Assembly: GCF_003384035.1 (NCBI RefSeq)
Contig: NZ_QQAK01000015.1
Location: forward strand, 62,001-126,000
Length of the DNA: 64,000 nt
From: Sporosarcina sp. BI001-red
GTDB lineage: Bacteria; Bacillota; Bacilli; Bacillales_A; Planococcaceae
Direction of reading: 5' to 3'
The notes under the pieces are model-generated. The model searched no databases and was not told the origin of the DNA. It worked only from the letters and a program-made list of their open reading frames with translations. The position numbers and the translations under genes are program-made. Each line of letters opens with the position of its first letter. The stretch's first letter is position 1. Positions 24,979 to 33,999 of the stretch are shown one piece after another.

Positions 24979-26340
24979 ATGAAGAAAAACTATGATTTGA
25001 TTGTAATCGGGACAGGAACAGCAGGATCTAGTACTGCTCAAGCCTGTAAAAAAGCAGGTTGGACTGTGGCCATTATAGATAGACGTACATATGGCGGTAC
25101 ATGTCCTCAACGGGGATGTGACCCGAAAAAAGTGTTGGTAGGTGCAGCGGAATGGATGGATTGGAAGGAGAGAATGGCAGGAAAAGGACTCTCTGGAGAT
25201 GCACATATCGATTGGAAAGACTTGTCGGCGTTTAAGAAAACGTTTACGGAGCCGATTCCTGAAAACACCGAAAAGAAATTTAAGGAGCTCGGGATTGATG
25301 GTTATCATGGAGAGGCAAAGTTCGAATCTGATACGCAAATCCGAGTAGGCGATGATGTGATTACAGGGAAGAAAATCCTTATCGCAACGGGAGCAGAACC
25401 TGTGAAGTTAGGTCTCAAGGGCGAAAACTTAATGATTCACAGCGATGATTTCCTCGTTCTTGAAGAGTTACCTAAGAAAATCATCTTTGCGGGTGGGGGC
25501 TACATTTCAATGGAATTTGCGCATCTTGCAGCGCGTGCTGGTGCAGAAGTGGAAGTTATTCATGGCGGGGACCGTCCTCTTGAACAATTCGATCCTGACT
25601 TAGTCGATTTACTCGTCAAACGCTCTGAACAGATAGGTATTAAAATACATCTAAATACACGTGTCGAGTCAGTCGAGGAGAACGGGAGTACGTTTACCGT
25701 AACTGGTAAAAAAGACGATACTAAGCTGACCTTTACAGGCGATTTAGTTGTCCATGGATTAGGGCGTGCTCCAGCATTAGACGTTAATCCTGAAAAAGGA
25801 GACGTGACCCTTGGAGAAAAGGGTGGCGTTCAAGTCAATGAATACTTACAAAGCGTCAGCAACCCAAATGTATATGCTGCAGGAGATGCTGCCGAAACAT
25901 CAGCACCGCCGCTTACTCCAATTTCTTCAAGAGATTCCGATGCAGTCATCCAAAACTTACTACATGGCAACCACACGCCAATTGTCTATCCAGTTGTGCC
26001 GTCTGTTGCGTTCACCGTCCCTAAAATCGGTTCCGTTGGGTTAACAGAAGAGGCAGCTAAAAAGTCTGATCAAAAAACCAAAGTAACCTATCAGGAAATA
26101 ACAGATTGGTTTACGTTTAAACGGACGAACGAGCAAGCTGCTGCGTTCAAACTCATTACGGATGCTAACAAAGGAACCGTTCTGGGTGCGCATATTTTAG
26201 GCGACAATGCAGATGATCTCATCAATCATTTCTCGACTGCGATCCGTCTAGAGTTAACCTTTGAAGAAATGAAGAAGACGATTTTCGCTTATCCTACAGC
26301 AGCATCAGATATTGGCTCCATGCTGAATGAAGTCAAGTAG
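24979..26340 (+). CDS. NAD(P)/FAD-dependent pyridine nucleotide-disulphide oxidoreductase
   Basis: 453 residues of the glutathione reductase/mercuric reductase class. FAD motif IGTGTAGSSTA at residues 8-18, redox-active disulphide GGTCPQRGCDPKK near 38-50, NAD(P) motif FAGGGYISMEFA near 172, second FAD motif VYAAGDAAE near 300, and a dimerisation domain. The C-terminal motif, normally HPT/HPS with the catalytic His, reads YPTAASD, so the acid-base His is missing. It may reduce a small thiol or metal, or act as a different oxidase/reductase. ATG follows AAAGGAGG. The hairpin GGCTGT...ACAGCC at 24921-24941 lies in its leader. Confidence 0.92.
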   Translation: MKKNYDLIVIGTGTAGSSTAQACKKAGWTVAIIDRRTYGGTCPQRGCDPKKVLVGAAEWMDWKERMAGKGLSGDAHIDWKDLSAFKKTFTEPIPENTEKKFKELGIDGYHGEAKFESDTQIRVGDDVITGKKILIATGAEPVKLGLKGENLMIHSDDFLVLEELPKKIIFAGGGYISMEFAHLAARAGAEVEVIHGGDRPLEQFDPDLVDLLVKRSEQIGIKIHLNTRVESVEENGSTFTVTGKKDDTKLTFTGDLVVHGLGRAPALDVNPEKGDVTLGEKGGVQVNEYLQSVSNPNVYAAGDAAETSAPPLTPISSRDSDAVIQNLLHGNHTPIVYPVVPSVAFTVPKIGSVGLTEEAAKKSDQKTKVTYQEITDWFTFKRTNEQAAAFKLITDANKGTVLGAHILGDNADDLINHFSTAIRLELTFEEMKKTIFAYPTAASDIGSMLNEVK

Positions 26341-26361
26341 TGCAACTTGAGATAAAAATAG

Positions 26362-26400
26362 AAAGCCCCGCTAACCTATTAAAAGGATTAGCGGGGCTTT
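26362..26400. terminator. Bidirectional terminator between oxidoreductase gene and gnd
   Basis: AAAGCCCCGCTAA pairs perfectly with TTAGCGGGGCTTT; A and T tracts flank it on the two sides. Confidence 0.92.
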
Positions 26401-26414
26401 AAAACGTATTTAGA

Positions 26415-27830
26415 TTATTTTTTCGACCAATCCGTATGGAACGACCCGACTTTATCTACTCGCTCATACGTATGTGCACCAAAATAATCGCGTTGTGCTT
26501 GGATTAGGTTAGCCGGCAGCGTCGCAGTCCGATAACTATCATAATAAGCAAGAGCGCTAGAGAATGCAGGAGTTGGGACGCCCTGTTGAATTGCAAGGCC
26601 CAACACCTCACGAAGTGCTGACTGATAATTACCAACGATTTCCGTGAAATAAGGATCTACCAACAAATTCGGCAACTCTGGATTTTGATCGAATGCGTCT
26701 TTGATGTTTTGTAAGAACTGTGCACGGATGATACAGCCCCCACGGAAGATCATTGCAACCTCGCCATATGGAATGTTCCATCCATATTGTTCGGAAGCAG
26801 CACGCATTTGAGCGAATCCTTGTGCATATGAACAAATTTTACTCATATACAACGCTTTTCGAATCGCTTCGATCATCGCTTTTCTATCGCCTGAATACGG
26901 CGTAACTTCAGGTCCTGTCAGCAATTGACTCGCAGTAACACGCTCTTCTTTGATGGAAGAAATGAATCGGGCGAAGACGGACTCAGTAACGATTGGTAGC
27001 GAGATTCCTAGGTCCAAAGCATTTTGACTTGTCCACTTACCCGTTCCTTTTTGACCGGCTTTATCTAAAATTTGATCGAGTAACGGATTACCCGTCTCTT
27101 CATCCATCTTCGCGAAAATTTCAGAAGTAATCTCAATCAGATAACTATTCAGTTCACCTGTGTTCCACTCTGCAAATGTGTCATGTAACTCTGTCGGCGT
27201 CATTCCAAGTGCATGTTTCATAATGAAATACGCTTCTGAAATAAGCTGCATGTCGCCATATTCAATTCCGTTATGAACCATTTTCACATAATGTCCAGCC
27301 CCTTCAGGACCCATATGGGCACTACATGGGGTGCCGTCCACTTTGGCTGAAATGGCATCGAGGATTGGTTTCACCTGTTCATACGCTTCCTTCGGTCCTC
27401 CTGGCATGAGGGAAGGGCCGAACCGTGCGCCTTCTTCTCCGCCAGAGACACCAGTACCAATGAAATGGATGCCCGATTCTTTTAACTCAGCCGTCCGACG
27501 ATTTGTATCTTCAAAGAATGTGTTGCCTCCATCGATTAAAATATCGCCAGTGTCAAGGTGTGGAAGAAGAGATTGGATGACCGAATCCGTTGTCTCACCG
27601 GCTTTAACCATCATTAAAATCTTGCGGGGTGTTGCAATGGACGCAACAAACTTTTCAAGTGTTGAAGCTCCTATGATATTTTTTCCCTTAGCTTCATTTG
27701 CGATAAATTCGTCTGTTCGATCTGTCCAATAATCATAGACCGCAACAGGGAATCCCTTACTCTCCATGTTCAAGGCTAAGTTTAACCCCATAACACCAAG
27801 TCCGATAACACCGATTTGCTGATTGCTCAT
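26415..27830 (-). CDS. gnd: 6-phosphogluconate dehydrogenase, decarboxylating
   Basis: 471 residues, full length. Oxidises 6-phosphogluconate to ribulose 5-phosphate and CO2 with reduction of NADP. The N-terminal nucleotide motif [12 protein letters not shown], the signature [32 protein letters not shown], the catalytic stretch [19 protein letters not shown] and the C-terminal dimer tail are present. The start is the ATG eleven bases after CGGAGG, not the one immediately next to it. It is the last gene of zwf-pgi-gnd. In this setting it closes the dissimilatory ribulose monophosphate cycle. Confidence 0.97.
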   Translation of the reverse strand: MSNQQIGVIGLGVMGLNLALNMESKGFPVAVYDYWTDRTDEFIANEAKGKNIIGASTLEKFVASIATPRKILMMVKAGETTDSVIQSLLPHLDTGDILIDGGNTFFEDTNRRTAELKESGIHFIGTGVSGGEEGARFGPSLMPGGPKEAYEQVKPILDAISAKVDGTPCSAHMGPEGAGHYVKMVHNGIEYGDMQLISEAYFIMKHALGMTPTELHDTFAEWNTGELNSYLIEITSEIFAKMDEETGNPLLDQILDKAGQKGTGKWTSQNALDLGISLPIVTESVFARFISSIKEERVTASQLLTGPEVTPYSGDRKAMIEAIRKALYMSKICSYAQGFAQMRAASEQYGWNIPYGEVAMIFRGGCIIRAQFLQNIKDAFDQNPELPNLLVDPYFTEIVGNYQSALREVLGLAIQQGVPTPAFSSALAYYDSYRTATLPANLIQAQRDYFGAHTYERVDKVGSFHTDWSKK

Positions 27831-27850
27831 AGTCATCCTCCGTTCTGGTT

Positions 27851-29200
27851 TCAGTAGTTCGTAATCTCCGCTAACCGCTCTTCTAACTGTTTTCGTTCTT
27901 CCTCGTACCCATCTTTACCAAGGAGCGCGAACATATTCTTCTTATATGCTTCAACTCCAGGTTGGTCAAATGGATTTACACCTAGGAGTGTCCCGCTGAT
28001 CGCGCACGCTTTTTCGAAGAAATAGACGAGTTCACCAAACGTGTATTCAGTTAACTCATCCAACTCGATCAACAAGTTTGGAACGTCTCCATCGATATGG
28101 GCAAGGGTTGTACCGAGGGCAGCCATTTTGTTTACTTCGTCCATCGTTTTTCCAGTTAAGAAATTCAGTCCGTCAATGTTGTTTGCGTCTGCTTGAATTG
28201 TCCGCTCAACTGGTGATTTCTTAATTTGCAGCGCGGTTTCGATGAACAAACGGCGACCTTCTTGAACGTATTGTCCCATTGAGTGCAAGTCAGTTGTGAA
28301 GTTGACCGCAGCGGGGAAGAGACCTTTAACATCTTTACCTTCACTTTCTCCGAAAAGTTGTTTCCACCATTCTGAAACGTAATGTAGACCAGGTTCATAC
28401 GTCACTAATAGCTCGATGGATTTCCCTTTGCTATTGAAAATATTTCGAACCGCTGCGTATTGGTAGCTGCCATTTGTCGCGATATCAGGATTATTATACT
28501 TATGATAAGCCGATTCAGCGCCAGCCATCATTTGGTCAATATTAAGCCCAGCGACAGCGATAGGGAGAAGTCCAACCGGTGTGAGAACAGAATAACGGCC
28601 TCCAATATCTTCAGGTATCACGAACGTTTCGTATCCTTCTTCAGTCGCAAGCTTTCGAAGTGCGCCTTCAGTTTTGTCCGTTGTCACGTAAATGCGCTTA
28701 CGTGCTTCGTCCTCTCCGTACTTTTTCTCCATGAATTCACGGAAAATCCGGAAAGCTAACGCAGGCTCAGTTGTTGTACCTGATTTTGAAATAACGTTTA
28801 TTGAAATATCTTTACCTTCCAACACTTGAAGAAGGTGTTCGATATAAATGGAACTAATATTCTGTCCAGCAAAGTATACTTCTGTATTGTCGTCCATTTG
28901 GTTATGGAATGTATGAGAGAGCGCTTCAATTGCAGCTTTGGAGCCGAGATACGATCCACCGATTCCAATAACAATTAATGCACCCGATTGTTGTTGAATC
29001 CGAGAAGCCGCAGATTTCACACGTTCGAACTCTTCCTTGTCGTACTCTACAGGCCAATTCACCCAGCCAAGATAATCCGATCCAGGACCACGTTGGCCGT
29101 GGATTTGGTTATGCGCTTGCTTTACAAATTCACTGAAATTATCCATCTCCGTGCTTTTCATGAAGGACATTGCGTTTGTATAATCAAATGTAACTGACAT
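27851..29200 (-). CDS. pgi: Glucose-6-phosphate isomerase
   Basis: 449 residues, the Bacillus-type short Pgi. Interconverts fructose 6-phosphate and glucose 6-phosphate. Signature motifs are [31 protein letters not shown] and [14 protein letters not shown] near the end. The start chosen is the ATG after AAAGGAGATAC. It lies between zwf and gnd, with 35 bases to the zwf stop and about 20 to gnd, all in one transcript. The placement next to zwf and gnd directs fructose 6-phosphate from HxlB into the oxidative branch. Confidence 0.97.
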   Translation of the reverse strand: MSVTFDYTNAMSFMKSTEMDNFSEFVKQAHNQIHGQRGPGSDYLGWVNWPVEYDKEEFERVKSAASRIQQQSGALIVIGIGGSYLGSKAAIEALSHTFHNQMDDNTEVYFAGQNISSIYIEHLLQVLEGKDISINVISKSGTTTEPALAFRIFREFMEKKYGEDEARKRIYVTTDKTEGALRKLATEEGYETFVIPEDIGGRYSVLTPVGLLPIAVAGLNIDQMMAGAESAYHKYNNPDIATNGSYQYAAVRNIFNSKGKSIELLVTYEPGLHYVSEWWKQLFGESEGKDVKGLFPAAVNFTTDLHSMGQYVQEGRRLFIETALQIKKSPVERTIQADANNIDGLNFLTGKTMDEVNKMAALGTTLAHIDGDVPNLLIELDELTEYTFGELVYFFEKACAISGTLLGVNPFDQPGVEAYKKNMFALLGKDGYEEERKQLEERLAEITNY

Positions 29201-29235
29201 GTATTGTATCTCCTTTTGTGTGGAAGATGGTCTGT

Positions 29236-30738
29236 TTACCACCAAGTAAAGTGATCTTTTGCAAGTAACTGTTTAGCTTCTTTTGGCCCCGTTGAACCAG
29301 CGGCGTACGTGACTAATGGCAAACGATTGTCTTCGAATGCTTCGAGTAGAGGCTGAATCCATTGCCAAGACAATTCGACTTCTTTCCAATTGGCAAAGAA
29401 CGTAGCATTGCCGAGCACTGCGTCATGTAGCAAAAGTTCATAAGCCTCTGGTTGGTTGGTTGAGTTGGTGGTGAATGTTATCGTAGAAGGTTTATATTTA
29501 TTTGTAGAAGGATCCTTCATATTCACCTGTAACGAAATACTTTCATTTGGACTGATTTCAAGAATTAACAGATTCGGGGCAAGTCCTTCAGGACGGTAGT
29601 TTTCCAATTCTGACGGCCGTTCCTTGAATTCAAAGACAATACGAGTCGACTTTTTATCCAAGCGTTTACCGGTTCGAATGTAGAATGGAATCCCTTCCCA
29701 AAATTCGTTGTCGATAAATAAACGGGCTGCGATATACGTGTCATTCATGGACGAATGAGGCACACCCGGTTCTTCTCGATAGGCAGGCACGTCGATACCA
29801 AAAATATCTCCTTCAGCATATTGAGCACGTATCAAATCGGTTTGTAAGCTTTCATCTTGAATCGGACGTAATGCCTCGATGATTTGCGCTTTTTTTGAAC
29901 GAATTTCTTCAGGATGTGCTTTTTTAGGTAGATGAAGTGCTGTCATCATAACGAGTTGCAACATATGATTTTGCACCATATCTCGAATTGCACCCGCCTT
30001 GTCATAATAGGCAGCACGAGTTTCAACACCAACCGTTTCGCTAGCAGTAATTTGTACATTAGCAATTAGTTTGTGATTGAATAACGAATCCAATACAGGA
30101 TTCACGAGAATCAGCGTTTCCAGATTTTGAACCATTGGCTTACCGAGGTAGTGATCGATTCTATAAATTTCATCTTCATTAAACGCTATTCGTAACTTTT
30201 CGTTCAACTCGCGGGCAGATGCCAAATCACTTCCGAAAGGTTTTTCTACAATAAGTCGCTTCCATCCAGATGTTTGACTGACCCCACTGGTATTAAGATT
30301 AGACGTAATAACATCGATGAGACTAGGAGCAACGGACAAGTAGAATAGGCGATTTTCAGGGATAGTCAATTCGCGTTCACGTTGTTCAATGAGTTCGTTC
30401 AACTTTTCATATGACCCTATTTCTGTAGCGTCAAATGTGCAATAACGGAAGGAGGATAAAAACTGTTGTAGTCCTTCATCTTGCACGTTGCCTCTAGAAT
30501 ATGTCCGAAGGGATTGCTCCACCTTTTTTTGAAATACATCATTGGTATAAGGGGTACGACCGAGTCCAATAACTGAAAAAGCTTCTGGCATTTTGTTCTC
30601 TACATACAAGTTATATAATGCAGGGAATAACTTTCGTTTGGCCAAATCACCTGTAGCACCAAACAAAACAACAGTCATTCCTTGCGCATTTCGTTTGCTG
30701 TGCTCCTCTGTTTGTGAAGAGAAATTATTGAATTGCAT
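29236..30738 (-). CDS. zwf: Glucose-6-phosphate 1-dehydrogenase
   Basis: 500 residues, full length. Oxidises glucose 6-phosphate to 6-phosphogluconolactone with NADP. N-terminal [19 protein letters not shown] (nucleotide binding), [12 protein letters not shown], and the active-site motif [15 protein letters not shown] with its catalytic His and Lys. The start is the ATG after TTGGAGGGG. It is first in the minus-strand operon and is read from a promoter that faces away from hxlA. A lactonase gene is not visible in the window; the lactone can also hydrolyse spontaneously. Confidence 0.97.
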   Translation of the reverse strand: MQFNNFSSQTEEHSKRNAQGMTVVLFGATGDLAKRKLFPALYNLYVENKMPEAFSVIGLGRTPYTNDVFQKKVEQSLRTYSRGNVQDEGLQQFLSSFRYCTFDATEIGSYEKLNELIEQRERELTIPENRLFYLSVAPSLIDVITSNLNTSGVSQTSGWKRLIVEKPFGSDLASARELNEKLRIAFNEDEIYRIDHYLGKPMVQNLETLILVNPVLDSLFNHKLIANVQITASETVGVETRAAYYDKAGAIRDMVQNHMLQLVMMTALHLPKKAHPEEIRSKKAQIIEALRPIQDESLQTDLIRAQYAEGDIFGIDVPAYREEPGVPHSSMNDTYIAARLFIDNEFWEGIPFYIRTGKRLDKKSTRIVFEFKERPSELENYRPEGLAPNLLILEISPNESISLQVNMKDPSTNKYKPSTITFTTNSTNQPEAYELLLHDAVLGNATFFANWKEVELSWQWIQPLLEAFEDNRLPLVTYAAGSTGPKEAKQLLAKDHFTWW

Positions 30739-30798
30739 AGGTTTCCCCTCCAATGGGCTGAATAATGATTCCTGTTATTTAAAACTCCAACAGTACCT

Positions 30799-30827
30799 AG
30801 TATAAGAGTACCGAGAGAGAAATGTAA
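30799..30827 (-). promoter_or_regulatory. Promoter of zwf-pgi-gnd
   Basis: On the minus strand: -35 TTACAT (30822-30827), 17-bp spacer, -10 TATACT (30799-30804). Confidence 0.65.
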
Positions 30828-30866
30828 GTACGCAGTTTTAAAACATATAGTGAAAAAAAGTATACT
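30826..30866 (-). promoter_or_regulatory. 41-bp HxlR-type element upstream of zwf
   Basis: Read on the minus strand it begins with GTATACT, continues with CACTATATG and ends with GCGTACTT, overlapping the edge of the -35 box. It matches the element upstream of hxlA at 32 of 41 positions without gaps. GTATACT and GCGTACT are similar boxes about 32 bp apart, as for two tandem binding sites. Confidence 0.65.
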
Positions 30867-30895
30867 TTAAACAATTGGCGAACTAACTTAAAAAA

Positions 30896-30909
30896 TGAAA
30901 GCGTTTCAA
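30896..30909. promoter_or_regulatory. cre-like site in the zwf/hxlA intergenic region
   Basis: TGAAAGCGTTTCAA fits the palindromic cre form TG-N-AA-N-CG-N-TT-N-CA except one position. It could place one or both operons under CcpA. Confidence 0.5.
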
Positions 30910-31019
30910 AGTTGATGACGTCAATTATGAGATAGCATTGTGCTATTTGCGTAAAGTGCGTAGAAACTTGGTTATTACATACACTCCAACAGTAATCCAT
31001 TTGGAAAAAACAATCTGAC

Positions 31020-31060
31020 GGTATACTCCTTGTCAGTATGTGATTTTAAAGTGCGTACTT
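31020..31060 (+). promoter_or_regulatory. 41-bp HxlR-type element upstream of hxlA
   Basis: Starts GGTATACT, contains CAGTATGTG and ends GTGCGTACTT. It is the plus-strand counterpart of the element in front of zwf. In both, GCGTAC is followed by exactly 6 + 17 bases and then the -10 box. B. subtilis HxlR is known to bind two 25-bp sites upstream of hxlA and to activate it with formaldehyde. Confidence 0.7.
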
Positions 31061-31087
31061 CTCAAAAGACAACTCTGGATTTACACT
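31059..31087 (+). promoter_or_regulatory. Promoter of hxlAB
   Basis: -35 TTCTCA (31059-31064, poor), 17-bp spacer, -10 TACACT (31082-31087). A weak -35 touching an activator site fits an activated promoter. Confidence 0.5.
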
Positions 31088-31126
31088 GAGTGTGCACAGA
31101 AAAACATATAAAAGGAGAGTACCTAT

Positions 31127-31768
31127 ATGAAATTACAATTAGCATTAGATCTAGTCGACATCCCGGGAGCAATTGAAGTGGTGAAAGAAGTAGAAGAATT
31201 TATCGACATCGTCGAAATTGGAACTCCAGTCATTAACAAAGAAGGACTCGCTGCTGTAAGAGAAGTAAAAGCGGCATTTCCTAAGTTGGAAGTTCTCGCA
31301 GATGTAAAGATTATGGATGCTGCAGGATATGAAGTAGGGAACGCGTCTGCTGGAGGAGCAGATATCGTTACTATTCTTGCTCAAGCAGAAGACTCATCCA
31401 TTCGTGGCGCTGTCGAAGAAGCTAAAAAGCTTGGCAAGAAGATCTTAGTGGACATGATTGCTGTAAAAGATATTAAAACGCGTGCTGCCGAGCTTGATCA
31501 GCTAGGTGCGGATTACATTTGTGTGCACACAGGATATGATCTCCAAGCTGAAGGAAAAGATTCATTCGCAGACCTCCGTACGATTAAGAGCGTTGTTAAA
31601 AATGCAAAAACAGCAATTGCTGGTGGTATTAAGATCGAAACACTTCCGGAAGTGATCAAAGCTCAACCGGATCTTATCATTGTAGGTGGCGGAATCACTA
31701 GCAAAGAAGATAAAAAAGCAGCAGCTCAACAAATCAAACAGATGATCCAGCAAGGCGCGTTAGTGTAA
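31127..31768 (+). CDS. hxlA: 3-hexulose-6-phosphate synthase
   Basis: 213 residues, orotidine-decarboxylase-like TIM barrel. Condenses formaldehyde with ribulose 5-phosphate to D-arabino-3-hexulose 6-phosphate, the key step of the ribulose monophosphate pathway. The N-terminal LALDLVD carries the first catalytic Asp and DVKIMDA at residues 59-65 gives the DxKxxD metal and substrate site. GADYICVHTGYDLQAEG and AGGIK/VGGGIT phosphate loops follow. ATG after AAAGGAGAG. hxlB begins one base after its stop. Regulated by HxlR, inferred from the upstream element. Confidence 0.97.
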   Translation: MKLQLALDLVDIPGAIEVVKEVEEFIDIVEIGTPVINKEGLAAVREVKAAFPKLEVLADVKIMDAAGYEVGNASAGGADIVTILAQAEDSSIRGAVEEAKKLGKKILVDMIAVKDIKTRAAELDQLGADYICVHTGYDLQAEGKDSFADLRTIKSVVKNAKTAIAGGIKIETLPEVIKAQPDLIIVGGGITSKEDKKAAAQQIKQMIQQGALV

Positions 31769-31769
31769 T

Positions 31770-32324
31770 ATGAACGCAACTGCCTACACACAGGAAATAC
31801 TGGAAGAACTGAAACGCACGCTTTCACTTGTGAATGTTGAGGACTCTGAAAAATTAGTGGACGCCATTCTTCGTGCGAAAAAGATATTCGTAGCTGGTGG
31901 AGGACGCTCTGGTTTTATGGCTAAGGCATTCGTGATGCGTATGATGCATATCGGCCTTGACGCATACGTTGTAGGTGAAACCGTGACGCCTAACTTGGAG
32001 GAGGAGGATCTCTTCCTTGTAGGTTCTGGATCAGGTGAAACAGGGAGTTTAGTTGCGATGACAGAGAAAGCGAAAAGCATCGGTGCGACAATTGCAGCTG
32101 TTACAACGAATCCGACCTCAACAATCGGGAAGTTGGCAGATCATACAATCGTAATCCCTGCTCAAGCGAAGGCAGATAGTGCAAGTGGGAAATCCATTCA
32201 ACCTATGGGCTCCTTGTTTGAACAGGCGCTACTCTTGTTTTACGATGCTCTCATTTTGAGTGTGATGGAGAAAAGTGGCTCACACTCAAATATCATGTAC
32301 GGACGTCATGCAAATTTAGAATAG
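31770..32324 (+). CDS. hxlB: 6-phospho-3-hexuloisomerase
   Basis: 184 residues, a single SIS domain. Isomerises hexulose 6-phosphate to fructose 6-phosphate, the second ribulose monophosphate step. AGGGRSGFMAKAFVMRMMH (glycines from residue 43) and VGSGSGETGSLV form the sugar-phosphate site; QPMGSLFEQALLLFYDA and the final SNIMYGRHANLE are family signatures. The ATG is directly behind the hxlA stop and uses a site inside hxlA, so translation is coupled. A terminator follows. Confidence 0.97.
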   Translation: MNATAYTQEILEELKRTLSLVNVEDSEKLVDAILRAKKIFVAGGGRSGFMAKAFVMRMMHIGLDAYVVGETVTPNLEEEDLFLVGSGSGETGSLVAMTEKAKSIGATIAAVTTNPTSTIGKLADHTIVIPAQAKADSASGKSIQPMGSLFEQALLLFYDALILSVMEKSGSHSNIMYGRHANLE

Positions 32325-32332
32325 AATTGTTG

Positions 32333-32374
32333 AACAGCCTGAGCCCAATTATTATGGTGACTCAGGCTGTTTTT
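32333..32374 (+). terminator. Terminator after hxlAB
   Basis: AACAGCCTGAG pairs with CTCAGGCTGTT around a 17-base loop, then five T. Confidence 0.85.
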
Positions 32375-32469
32375 ATCCGAAAAGGTCCTGCCTGTAGACA
32401 GGGTAATGGCGAATGTGCAAGGATGACGGTATAGTTGCGATAGAACCTAATACAGAATGGTGGTCATGA

Positions 32470-33090
32470 ATGATGAAAATGTATGATGTAACGAGTTCGA
32501 TCTATGAAGGAATGACAGTCTATAAAAACAAGCCAGAAAAGCAGCCTGAATTGAAACGGGTGACAAATGGCTATGTAACTGAAACGCGCTTGGAATTAGA
32601 TGTACACACAGGCACACACATTGACGCTCCTCTTCATATGGTTGTAGAAGGTGATACCTTTGAAACACTTCCACTTACGAACCTTGTCGGACAATGTAAA
32701 GTAATCGATGTAACAACTGTTGAGTCTGGAGTTTCTAAAACAGACTTAGAAGGATTCAACCTTCAGAAGAACGACTTTGTTTTATTGAAGACTAAAAATT
32801 CCTTTGAAAAAGAGTTTGACTTTGACTTCGTTTTTCTTGCTGCAGACGGTGCAGAGTACCTAGCTCAAATCGGTATTCGGGGAATAGGCATAGATGCACT
32901 TGGTGTGGAAAGAAGCCAAGAAGGACACCCAACGCACAAAACGTTATTTGCGAATGACATTATTATTATCGAAGGACTTCGTTTGAAAGAAGTGGAGCAA
33001 GGCGACTACTTCATGGTTGCCGCTCCACTGAAGTTAGTCGGAACGGATGCATCCCCAGCAAGGGTATTATTGTTTGAAGGACTTCAATAA
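32470..33090 (+). CDS. Cyclase family protein (kynurenine formamidase-like)
   Basis: 206 residues of the cyclase/KynB-like metal-dependent hydrolase family. The metal motif HTGTHIDAPLH is at residues 46-56, with His46, His50, Asp52 and His56 as expected ligands. FVFLAADGAEYLAQIGIRGIGIDALGVE is the second conserved region. The enzyme type hydrolyses amides such as N-formylkynurenine, but members differ widely in substrate and no other kyn genes are nearby. The ribosome binding site is weak (GGTGGT). It lies after the hxlAB terminator, so it is probably transcribed separately. Confidence 0.88.
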   Translation: MMKMYDVTSSIYEGMTVYKNKPEKQPELKRVTNGYVTETRLELDVHTGTHIDAPLHMVVEGDTFETLPLTNLVGQCKVIDVTTVESGVSKTDLEGFNLQKNDFVLLKTKNSFEKEFDFDFVFLAADGAEYLAQIGIRGIGIDALGVERSQEGHPTHKTLFANDIIIIEGLRLKEVEQGDYFMVAAPLKLVGTDASPARVLLFEGLQ

Positions 33091-33136
33091 AACCCAAGGA
33101 ATACGAGCGATTCGTTAACGATAAAGGAGAAAGTTC

Positions 33137-33940
33137 ATGTATAAATTGGTAGCAATCGACCTTGACGGGACACTATTGACGGATGAGTTGGAGATTACTC
33201 CTGATACAATCACTGCCATCCAACAGGTGATTGAGAGTGGGGTCATCGTAACACTTGCAACGGGTCGCATGTTTCCATCAGCAAAAAAGTTCGCCGAACA
33301 ACTGCGCTTGAATGTCCCGCTTATTACGTACCAAGGGGCAGTCATCAAAGATGTAGAAGAGAAGAAGATTTGGTTTGAACGATCAGTCTCTCATGTGATC
33401 TCGAAACGACTTATTGAGTTTGCCCAGGAGCACCATGTACATGTTCAGGTGTATCAAGACGATGTCGTTTACGTAGCTGAAGACAATGACAAGATTCAGG
33501 GGTATGCTAGAGAAAGTAACGTCCCCTATACCGTTGTCGACGATTTGAGCGGCCTTGCGGACAAGGGATTCACAAAAGTGTTATTCATTGGCGAGCCGAA
33601 GTATTTAGATCGCTTGCAAATCGAGTTGCATGGGGAGTTCGGTTCAGATGCACATATTGCCAAATCGAAGCCTCACTACTTGGAGGTCACAAACCCTGAA
33701 GCCAATAAAGGGACTGCTTTGCTATATTTGGCGGAACAATTTGGAATCCAGCAGTCTGAAATCATTGGAATCGGTGATAATCATAATGATGTAGAACTCA
33801 TCACGTCGGCAGGATTAGGTGTAGTGATGGGAAATGGCGTAGATGCGTTAAAGAGCATTGCGGATTATATTACTGAAACGAATAATGATGAAGGTGTGCT
33901 CCATGTACTCAACAAGTTTATACTCGATCCCCTAACATGA
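33137..33940 (+). CDS. Cof-type HAD-IIB phosphatase
   Basis: 267 residues. HAD motif I AIDLDGTLL (nucleophile Asp8), motif II TLATGR, motif III with Lys in NKGTALLYLAEQFGI, and motif IV GIGDNHNDVELI are all present, with the C2 cap of the Cof/YcsE type. Members dephosphorylate sugar phosphates, FMN or pyridoxal phosphate; the substrate here is not determined. ATG follows AAAGGAGAAAG. It ends at a bidirectional terminator. Confidence 0.92.
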   Translation: MYKLVAIDLDGTLLTDELEITPDTITAIQQVIESGVIVTLATGRMFPSAKKFAEQLRLNVPLITYQGAVIKDVEEKKIWFERSVSHVISKRLIEFAQEHHVHVQVYQDDVVYVAEDNDKIQGYARESNVPYTVVDDLSGLADKGFTKVLFIGEPKYLDRLQIELHGEFGSDAHIAKSKPHYLEVTNPEANKGTALLYLAEQFGIQQSEIIGIGDNHNDVELITSAGLGVVMGNGVDALKSIADYITETNNDEGVLHVLNKFILDPLT

Positions 33941-33952
33941 CTGTTAGACAAA

Positions 33953-33992
33953 ATAAGGCTCGGACGAAGTGTTTCTATCGTCCGAGCCTTAT
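33953..33992. terminator. Bidirectional terminator
   Basis: ATAAGGCTCGGACGA pairs perfectly with TCGTCCGAGCCTTAT between convergent genes. Confidence 0.88.
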
Positions 33993-33999
33993 CCTTTAG

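Noticed and set aside
30916..30923. TGACGTCA palindrome as a specific operator
   Set aside because: Eight bases are too short to support a call, and there is no second copy in the region.
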